Below, in pieces: positions 1 to 5,089 of a stretch of DNA of 5,089 bases. The translations under genes and the position numbers were made by a program. Position 1 is the stretch's first letter; each line of letters opens with the position of its first letter. Source of the DNA: JAYVIQ01 sp043770215 (lineage in GTDB: Bacteria; Bacteroidota; Bacteroidia; Cytophagales; JAAEPT01); contig JAYVIQ010000147.1 in NCBI GenBank assembly GCA_043770215.1, positions 1 to 5,089 of the forward strand. Direction: 5' to 3'. The notes beneath the pieces were generated by a model. The model was not told the DNA's origin, did not search any database, and saw only the letters and a program-made list of their open reading frames with translations.

Positions 1-60
1 TCAGCAACAAAAGCGAGAGCGTAGAGCCTGACCCGATAGGGTTTCGCCCAAAATCACTAA
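1..60. other. GC-rich patch at left edge, possible dispersed repeat or tail of an upstream gene
   Basis: By hand count, 30 of these 60 bases are G or C, against 17 of 60 in the next 60 bases, so composition changes sharply near position 60. The patch holds two overlapping, mutually exclusive small hairpins: ACCC/GGGT at 31-34 and 39-42 around a GATA loop, and GGG/CCC at 39-41 and 47-49. One + strand frame is open from position 3 to a stop at 165-167, which would allow the C-terminal end of an upstream gene. Nothing in that translation is recognisable, and beyond about base 110 it turns into low-complexity AT-rich codons. A minus-strand frame across 2-58 is also open and reads like the spurious peptides that come from recurrent intergenic repeats in Bacteroidota; this is a recollection, not a search result. 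The nature of the patch is unresolved. Confidence 0.3.
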
Positions 61-163
61 TCAATTCCACTACTGGTACGATAACGGATATTCACAAAAG
101 AATTTTAATAATTACTTTCAAACTAACATTTAATTGGATTTTTTACTTAAAAAAAATAGATTT

Positions 164-210
164 TTAGAATCCTTATGCAATATTTGTAAGTTGGAAATTC
201 TAATTTATTT
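164..210 (+). promoter_or_regulatory. Possible hairpin with T-rich tail in the thrA leader
   Basis: TTAGAAT (164-170) is perfectly complementary to ATTCTAA (197-203). The stem can continue with CC (171-172) against GG (193-194) across a two-base bulge, and weakly inside the loop with 173-176 against 186-189. The right arm is followed by TTTATTTT (204-211), so the structure has the shape of a weak intrinsic terminator or attenuator. It could also be an operator dyad. AATATTTG (179-186) in the loop is one base from the Bacteroidota -7 consensus TAnnTTTG, but no good -33 element lies upstream. The only mini-ORF in the loop (ATG at 175, stop at 187-189) encodes four residues without Thr or Ile, so it does not look like a classical threonine leader peptide. 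Confidence 0.3.
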
Positions 211-237
211 TCCATCATAAATCATAGCATACAAGGA

Positions 238-2694
238 ATGAAAATTTTAAAATTCGGTGGTACTTCTGTAGGTTCAATAGAAAGCATAAATCAGACTTTA
301 AACATACTTAGCCAGTACTCCAAAAATGGAATACACTATGCAGTAGTTTTTTCTGCTATGGGTGGTTTAACAAATGTATTGATAAACATGAGTGAAAAAG
401 CGTCTTTAAAAGATGTCACTTATATAGAAGCACTTAAGGCTTTTGAAAACAAACATTTTGAAATCATACGGGCACATGTAAATGCTAGCGAACAAAGCCA
501 AATATTAGGCAAAGTAAAAAACATGCTTAATGATTTAGAGGATGTCTTGCAAGGAATCTTTTTAATAGGTGAGCTTTCTAAACGCTCTCTTGACTTTGTA
601 ATAAGTCATGGAGAAATAATAAATACGTTTATTTTAGCAAAAATAGCCATAACCAGGGGTATAAATGCTGAATACATAGACGCTAGAAATTTAATACAAA
701 CTAATAGCAATTTTGGTGCAGCAAAGATAAATTTTGAAGCAACAGACAAAGCAATTGTCAAACACTTTACTAATAGTTCTAAAACAGCTTTTATCACTGG
801 ATTTATTGCTAGTGATGCAGAAGGCAACACCACAACACTAGGCAGAGGAGGATCTGATTATACTGCTTCTGTGTTTGCGGCTGCAATAAATGCAAAAGAA
901 GTAGAAATTTGGACAGATGTAGATGGGGTAATGACGGCAGATCCTAGAAAAGTGAAAAATGCTTTTTCTTTAGATCATCTTTCCTACAATGAAGCAATGG
1001 AGATGTCTCATTTTGGAGCCAAGGTCATTTATCCGCCAACATTACAACCTGTTTTTATCAAAAAAATACCTATTAGAATAAAAAACACCTTCAACCCTGA
1101 ATTTGCTGGCACATTGATCTCTGAAAAAACAGAGACAATAAATAACATGCGTGTAAAAGGCATCTCATCTATAAATGATATTGCCCTACTTACCCTTCAA
1201 GGTAGTGGTTTGATTGGTGTTACGGGTGTAGCTTCTAGATTGTTTGGTAGTTTAGCTACTGCTAAAGTAAATATAATACTAATTACACAAGCATCTTCAG
1301 AACATTCAATAAGCTTTGCTATTGAACCTTCTGAAGCTAAAATAGCAGAGGATGCTATAAATGAAGAATTCTATTACGAAATTGAAGCAGGAAAAATAGA
1401 TCAAATAAAAAGTAGATTAGGCTTAAGTGTGGTAGCTATCATTGGAGAAAATATGATTAATTCTGCTGGAATAAGTGGGAGAATGTTTTCTTCATTAGGC
1501 AAAAACGGCATAAATATTATTGCTATTGCGCAAGGTTCTTCTGAGCTAAATATAAGCACTGTAATTCAAAAAAGTCATTTGAGTAAAGCATTAAATGCAC
1601 TTCATAACTCCTATTTTCTTGGAGAAAGTACTACTTTAAATTTATTTATTTTAGGTCCCGGTCTCATTGGTGGAACTCTATTAAAACAAATAGAACAACA
1701 AAAATCTGCTTTACAGAAAAAGATATCTTTACATCTAAAAGTAATAGGTATTGCAAATAGTCAAACAATTTTTTCAGCACCTGATGGCATAGACCTAAGC
1801 AGTTGGCAAATAGACTTAAAAAGTAGTCAACAAAAAGCTTCTCTCAGAAAATTTATAGATCTAATAAAAGAATATAATTTACCAAATAGTGTATTTGTAG
1901 ACAATACTTCTAACAAAGAAGTAGCTGATTATTATGAAGAGTTGTTGTCACATGCCATTTCTATTGTTACTCCAAATAAAGTAGCTAACTCTGGTACATT
2001 TGCTAGATATAAAGCACTAAAACTTGCAGCTAAACGCTCTGGTGCTAAGTTTTTTTATGAAACAAATGTTGGTGCTGGACTACCAGTTATAAATACATTA
2101 CAAGGCCTGATGCACAGTGGAGACGATGTATTGAAAATAGAAGGTGTGCTTTCTGGTTCATTGTCTTATATTTTCAATACTTATGATGGCACTACAAGTT
2201 TTAAAGAGGTAGTATTAAAAGCTAAAGAATTGGGTTTTACAGAGCCAGATCCAAGAGACGATTTGAATGGAATGGATGTTGCCAGAAAGATTTTGATTCT
2301 TTCCAGAGAGGCTGGATATGCCCTAGAGCCCAATGATATTTTGGTAAAAAATATATTGCCAAAATCTTGCATAGACGCACCTACTGTAAATCAGTTTTTT
2401 ATTGAACTAGAGAAAGCAGACCATGTTTTTAAAGAATTGATTACCAAAGCTAAAGAAAACAATCAGAAACTCTGTTTTATTGCATCTATGCAAGAAGGAA
2501 AGGCTGAGGTTTCTCTACAAGCGGTAGATAAAAATCATCCTTTTGTTGCTTTATCTGGCAGTGACAATATGATTTCTTACACCACTGCAAGATATAAATC
2601 AAATCCATTAGTCATCAAAGGACCTGGTGCAGGAGCCGAGGTTACTGCAGCTGGAGTTTTTGCAGACATCATAAAAATTTCTACCGAAGGTTAA
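238..2694 (+). CDS. thrA: Bifunctional aspartokinase / homoserine dehydrogenase (ThrA)
   Basis: A cytoplasmic fusion enzyme that phosphorylates L-aspartate with ATP and, in its other half, reduces aspartate semialdehyde to homoserine with NAD(P)H; these are steps one and three of the pathway to threonine, methionine and isoleucine. The 818 residues match the usual length of about 820. The aspartokinase spans about 1-300, with KFGGTSVG at 5-12, SHGE at 123-126, TLGRGGSDY at 200-208 and WTDVDGVMTADP at 225-236. Two ACT-type regulatory domains follow at about 308-385 and 397-465. Homoserine dehydrogenase runs from about 468 to the end: nucleotide-binding GPGLIGG at 473-479, PNKVANS at 579-585 with catalytic-type Lys581, and TEPDPRDDLNGMDVARK at 668-684, where Glu669, Asp675, Asp680 and Lys684 keep the spacing of the yeast active-site set. 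All key residues are present, so both activities should be intact. The ACT pair implies feedback control, by family precedent by threonine. The start abuts an AAGGA (233-237) that is too close to act as a normal Shine-Dalgarno, but the N-terminal motif fixes this ATG. It is probably cotranscribed with thrB. Confidence 0.97.
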   Translation: MKILKFGGTSVGSIESINQTLNILSQYSKNGIHYAVVFSAMGGLTNVLINMSEKASLKDVTYIEALKAFENKHFEIIRAHVNASEQSQILGKVKNMLNDLEDVLQGIFLIGELSKRSLDFVISHGEIINTFILAKIAITRGINAEYIDARNLIQTNSNFGAAKINFEATDKAIVKHFTNSSKTAFITGFIASDAEGNTTTLGRGGSDYTASVFAAAINAKEVEIWTDVDGVMTADPRKVKNAFSLDHLSYNEAMEMSHFGAKVIYPPTLQPVFIKKIPIRIKNTFNPEFAGTLISEKTETINNMRVKGISSINDIALLTLQGSGLIGVTGVASRLFGSLATAKVNIILITQASSEHSISFAIEPSEAKIAEDAINEEFYYEIEAGKIDQIKSRLGLSVVAIIGENMINSAGISGRMFSSLGKNGINIIAIAQGSSELNISTVIQKSHLSKALNALHNSYFLGESTTLNLFILGPGLIGGTLLKQIEQQKSALQKKISLHLKVIGIANSQTIFSAPDGIDLSSWQIDLKSSQQKASLRKFIDLIKEYNLPNSVFVDNTSNKEVADYYEELLSHAISIVTPNKVANSGTFARYKALKLAAKRSGAKFFYETNVGAGLPVINTLQGLMHSGDDVLKIEGVLSGSLSYIFNTYDGTTSFKEVVLKAKELGFTEPDPRDDLNGMDVARKILILSREAGYALEPNDILVKNILPKSCIDAPTVNQFFIELEKADHVFKELITKAKENNQKLCFIASMQEGKAEVSLQAVDKNHPFVALSGSDNMISYTTARYKSNPLVIKGPGAGAEVTAAGVFADIIKISTEG

Positions 2695-2703
2695 AAATAA
2701 CAA

Positions 2704-3636
2704 ATGAATAAATCAATAAAAGCTTTCGCTCCAGCTACTTGTGCCAATGTGGCCTGTGGCTTTGATGTTTTGGGTTTTGCTGTAGAAAACCCTGGAGATG
2801 AAGTGATTATCACATTAAATGATACTGGCAAAATAACCATTAAATCTATAACGGGTGATGAAGGTGCTTTGCCATTAGACCCTGATCAAAATACAGTTTC
2901 TCTAGTCATTCAAAAATACCTAGAGCATTTAAACATCAAGCAGGGTTTAGAAATAGAACTTATCAAAAAAATGCCTTTAAAAAGTGGACTGGGTAGTAGC
3001 GCAGCAAGCTCTGTTGTGGGCGTGTATGCTTTGAATGAACTACTAGGTAAACCTTTGAAAGTAATGCAATTACTGCCATTTGCTATGGAAGGTGAGCGTT
3101 TGGCTTGCGGTTCTGCTCATGCAGACAATGTAGCTCCCGCCCTACTTGGCGGCTTTGTTTTGGTTAGGAGTTATGATCCTTTGGATGTAATAAAACTACC
3201 CACTCCAGAAAACTTATGGGCAACAATAATTCATCCTCACATAGAAGTAAAAACTAAGGATGCAAGACAGATATTACGCCAGAAAATAGAACTTAAAGAT
3301 GCTGTAATTCAATGGGGTAATGTTGGTGGATTAGTGGCTGGATTGATGATGAATGATTACGACTTGATAGGAAGATCTCTTCAAGATGTTATTGTAGAGC
3401 CAATTAGATCTATATTAATTCCTGGTTTTTATGAAGCAAAAAAAGCTGCATTAGACAACGGAGCTTTAGGAAGTAGCATTTCTGGATCTGGACCTTCTAT
3501 TTTTGCCCTATCTACTGATAAAGAAACCGCTCATAAAATAGGTCAAGCTATGAAAACTGTTTATGATACAATAAACATAGAAAGTGAAGTATATGTTTCT
3601 AAAATTTGTAATGAAGGGCCTAGAATAATAGAATAG
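2704..3636 (+). CDS. thrB: Homoserine kinase (ThrB), GHMP kinase family
   Basis: Transfers phosphate from ATP to the hydroxyl of homoserine, giving O-phosphohomoserine, the substrate of threonine synthase; cytoplasmic. At 310 residues it equals the standard bacterial ThrB length. The three GHMP-kinase motifs are present in order: the N-terminal strand with APATCANVACGFDVLGFAV from about residue 9; the ATP-phosphate loop PLKSGLGSSAASS at 91-103; and the C-terminal glycine-rich GALGSSISGSGPS at 253-265. The conserved GSAHADNVAPALLGG from 136, which contains the Asp-Asn pair typical of homoserine binding, separates it from mevalonate-type relatives. It starts 9 bases after the thrA stop, with no Shine-Dalgarno (the gap is A-rich), so it is very likely in one operon and perhaps translationally coupled. 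No defect is seen. thrC, the usual third gene, does not follow. Confidence 0.96.
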   Translation: MNKSIKAFAPATCANVACGFDVLGFAVENPGDEVIITLNDTGKITIKSITGDEGALPLDPDQNTVSLVIQKYLEHLNIKQGLEIELIKKMPLKSGLGSSAASSVVGVYALNELLGKPLKVMQLLPFAMEGERLACGSAHADNVAPALLGGFVLVRSYDPLDVIKLPTPENLWATIIHPHIEVKTKDARQILRQKIELKDAVIQWGNVGGLVAGLMMNDYDLIGRSLQDVIVEPIRSILIPGFYEAKKAALDNGALGSSISGSGPSIFALSTDKETAHKIGQAMKTVYDTINIESEVYVSKICNEGPRIIE

Positions 3637-3660
3637 AATTTTGATAAAATTTTAATTTTT
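3637..3660 (+). terminator. Weak terminator-like hairpin after thrB
   Basis: Directly after the thrB stop, AATTTT (3637-3642) can pair with AAAATT (3646-3651) around a GAT loop, followed by TTAATTTTT. The stem is six A-T pairs, so it would be unstable. The T-rich run and the 82-base gap before the next gene fit an operon end here, but the signal is weak and could be chance in AT-rich DNA. Confidence 0.25.
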
Positions 3661-3718
3661 ATATTTTCAGGGCTTTTTTGTATTTAATTATGCCTCATTA
3701 TATAACGGCAAATAAAAA

Positions 3719-4582
3719 ATGAAATTCGGTAAGACAATAAAAATATTTCTAATTGACGGAGATCCAAACGGAAGGATGAGTTGTGAATTATCCAACTGGT
3801 CTGGAAAGGCATATAAAATCCCGAGAATCAAAATTAAGGATTGTACAGACCGTGACGACTTGACAAGCACAGGCGTGTACTTACTATTCGGGAAAGACGA
3901 TGAGGGTAAAGACCAAGTTTATATCGGTGAAGCAGAATCAATTTTAAAACGACTTAATCAACAATTGACTTCAAAGGACTTTTGGAACGAAGCAATAATA
4001 TTTATAAGTAAGGACGAAAATCTGAATAAAGCACACATAAAGTATTTGGAAAACCGACTACATGACATTGCTAAATCTGCTAATCGCTATAGGATTGACA
4101 ATTCAATTATTCCTACTCAGTCCTCCATTTCTGAATCTGATAGAGCAGAAATGGAAGAATTTATTGAGTATATTAAAATGCTTGTTAATACTTTAGGTCA
4201 TAAGGTTTTTGATGAGAAGCGAGAAATTAAACCAAAACAAAAGCAGGAGACATTTTTCATCCAAGCTGCAAGAGGTGCTGACGGACAAGGAGAGCCTACC
4301 TCAGATGGTTTTGTTGTTTTCAAAAGTTCTAAAGCAGCTGCCTCAACTGTAAACTCAATGACTCAAAACTTTCTAACTTTTAGACAAAAGCTAATTGACG
4401 ATGGTGTTCTCATAAATAAAGGAGAGTATCTTGAATTTTTAGAGGACTACATTTTTAGTAGCCCATCTACAGCAGCATCAATTTTGTTAGGACGGAATGC
4501 AAACGGAATGACAGAATGGAAACAAAAAGAAGGGAGATCACTAAAAAACTTTGAAACGAATGACCAAACAATAAATGCATAA
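3719..4582 (+). CDS. GIY-YIG nuclease family protein with C-terminal DUF4357-like domain
   Basis: A 287-residue protein, apparently complete. The N-terminal segment (about 1-48) has the FLIDGDPNGR and ELSNWSGKAYKIPR blocks typical of a widespread stand-alone family. The GIY-YIG fold follows at about 50-135: GVY at 52-54, YIG at 68-70, the helix Arg at 78, FWNEA then SKDENLNKAHIKYLE, and the metal-ligand Glu at 111. These are the residues a GIY-YIG nuclease needs, so DNA cleavage or nicking is plausible, but the substrate is unknown. A Glu/Lys-rich linker leads to a C-terminal region (about 205-280) ending in GRNANGMTEWK, resembling DUF4357, a domain of unknown function. No signal peptide or membrane segment is seen, so it should be cytoplasmic. 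It sits 82 bases after thrB on the same strand, where thrC is often found. Arg codons are 6 CGN of 13, three of them CGA, against 6 of 25 with no CGA in thrA plus thrB. Asp is 14 GAC to 7 GAT, against 4 to 13 in thrB. That suggests horizontal acquisition. Roles in repair, defence or a mobile element remain guesses. Confidence 0.9.
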   Translation: MKFGKTIKIFLIDGDPNGRMSCELSNWSGKAYKIPRIKIKDCTDRDDLTSTGVYLLFGKDDEGKDQVYIGEAESILKRLNQQLTSKDFWNEAIIFISKDENLNKAHIKYLENRLHDIAKSANRYRIDNSIIPTQSSISESDRAEMEEFIEYIKMLVNTLGHKVFDEKREIKPKQKQETFFIQAARGADGQGEPTSDGFVVFKSSKAAASTVNSMTQNFLTFRQKLIDDGVLINKGEYLEFLEDYIFSSPSTAASILLGRNANGMTEWKQKEGRSLKNFETNDQTINA

Positions 4583-4636
4583 CATCATTCATAAAAAAAC
4601 TATTCTTACCTGATTTAATCAACCATTGTTATTCAT
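4575..4636. repeat. 62-base imperfect inverted repeat overlapping the end of the GIY-YIG gene
   Basis: ATGCATAACA (4575-4584), which contains the stop codon of the GIY-YIG gene, is complementary to TGTTATTCAT (4627-4636) at nine of ten positions; the mismatch is C4578 against T4633. The 42-base centre contains a second small dyad, TGATT/AATCA (4611-4621). A gene stop inside the left arm and a total length near 60 bases recall integron attC sites, but the right arm is not GTTRRRY and no matching site lies before the gene. It may be a terminator-like structure, an insertion boundary, or chance. Confidence 0.3.
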
Positions 4637-4739
4637 ATCAAGTTCAGTGTTTTTAGAGAGTTTTTGTCAATTCCAACTTCATATAGCTATAAACCTTACA
4701 GTACAATAATTCTATTTATACAAATGAAAAACCATTTAA

Positions 4740-5089
4740 CTATTTTACAATGATGTCATATGGCATTTTAGCCTGAACACCTTTCATTTGGTTTAATTTT
4801 TTTATTTGGTTGTAGTATAAGTACAACTCAGATTCTCTGATATCTTTAAGTTCTTTAGGCAAACTTGCTTGTTTATAACTAGACTCTACTGTACCCCATA
4901 AAGAATTTATCCTTGGATAATACACTGTTTCATAAGAAGTTACTTTAGCCTTTTTAGCTGCAATTGCAATTGCATCATCCAAATCTCCTATAACATCTAC
5001 TAAGCCAATTTTTCTGGCTTTTTGACCCGACCATACCCTTCCAGAAGCAACATTGTCAAGTTGTTCTATAGACATGCCTCTGCCTTTGG
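4740..5089 (-). CDS. sppA: C-terminal part of signal peptide peptidase SppA (peptidase family S49), 5' end outside window
   Basis: SppA is a membrane-bound serine protease that degrades signal peptides left after secretion. The frame is open to the right edge: the codons before the ATG at 5075-5073 read K-G-R-G, and KGRGMSIEQLD is a family motif, so that Met is internal and the gene continues beyond the window. The visible 116 residues contain the hallmark end of an S49 domain, SGRVWSGQKARKIGLVDVIGDLDDAI, followed by the AAKKAKV helix, a YYPR strand and a C-terminus ending GVQAKMPYDIIVK, which fits the long Bacteroidota-type SppA. The catalytic Lys and Ser lie upstream and cannot be checked. 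It stops at TAG (4742-4740) and converges on the GIY-YIG gene. The 157-base spacer between them holds only weak dyads, including AAATG/CATTT (4722-4726 and 4733-4737) and the palindrome TATAGCTATA (4682-4691). No link to the threonine genes is implied. Confidence 0.9.
   Translation of the reverse strand, partial: KGRGMSIEQLDNVASGRVWSGQKARKIGLVDVIGDLDDAIAIAAKKAKVTSYETVYYPRINSLWGTVESSYKQASLPKELKDIRESELYLYYNQIKKLNQMKGVQAKMPYDIIVK

Noticed and set aside
175..189. Mini-ORF as a threonine leader peptide
   Set aside because: It encodes four residues with no Thr or Ile codons.
606..833. Minus-strand open frame of 75 codons inside thrA
   Set aside because: It lies wholly opposite the strongly conserved aspartokinase coding sequence and has no recognisable motif; it is a shadow of thrA.
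2181..2372. Minus-strand open frame of 63 codons inside thrA
   Set aside because: It is opposite the homoserine dehydrogenase catalytic region, whose + strand conservation explains the sequence fully.
3678..3706. Sigma70-like promoter ahead of the GIY-YIG gene (TTGTAT, 17 bases, TATAAC)
   Set aside because: The -35 half matches only three of six bases, and Bacteroidota promoters use a different -7 element (TAnnTTTG) that is not present here; chance matches are expected in AT-rich DNA.
3691..3710. TGCC/GGCA dyad with the repeat-like string TATAACGGC before the GIY-YIG gene
   Set aside because: The arms are only four bases around a 12-base loop, and they do not match the inverted repeat at the 3' end of the gene, so a paired recombination site is not supported.
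3688..3870. Minus-strand open frame of 60 codons overlapping the start of the GIY-YIG gene
   Set aside because: It overlaps the conserved N-terminal segment of the nuclease-family protein and has no motif of its own.
5073..5075. ATG as the start of a small 111-residue minus-strand gene
   Set aside because: The frame stays open to the window edge and the residues before this Met belong to the conserved SppA motif, so it is an internal Met of a longer gene.

Overview
The window looks like a piece of an AT-rich Bacteroidota chromosome. This is inferred from four things: the fused aspartokinase-homoserine dehydrogenase followed at once by a homoserine kinase, the style of the SppA C-terminus, the lack of usable Shine-Dalgarno sequences (as is common in that phylum), and the AT-rich spacers. 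No marker gene fixes the genus.

Layout: bases 1-237 are a leader region. It has a short GC-rich patch at the left edge and a possible hairpin about 35 bases before the first gene. Two complete, tightly spaced threonine-pathway genes follow on the + strand: thrA (238-2694) and thrB (2704-3636), 9 bases apart. After an 82-base AT-rich spacer comes a complete + strand gene for a GIY-YIG nuclease-family protein with a C-terminal DUF4357-like domain (3719-4582). A 157-base spacer separates it from the convergent C-terminal end of an sppA-like signal peptide peptidase gene on the minus strand (4740 to the right edge, running out of the window).

Function: ThrA would carry out the first and third steps of the aspartate pathway (aspartate to aspartyl phosphate, and aspartate semialdehyde to homoserine). 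ThrB would phosphorylate homoserine. Threonine synthase (thrC), which often completes this operon, is absent; the GIY-YIG gene occupies the place where it would be expected. That gene's Arg and Asp codon choices differ from those of thrA and thrB, which suggests separate acquisition and no role in threonine synthesis.

I see no CRISPR array, RNA gene, transposase or clear defence cluster. Most of the window is ordinary metabolism. The parts worth a second look are the GIY-YIG insertion, the inverted repeats at its 3' end and ahead of thrA, and the GC-rich left edge.
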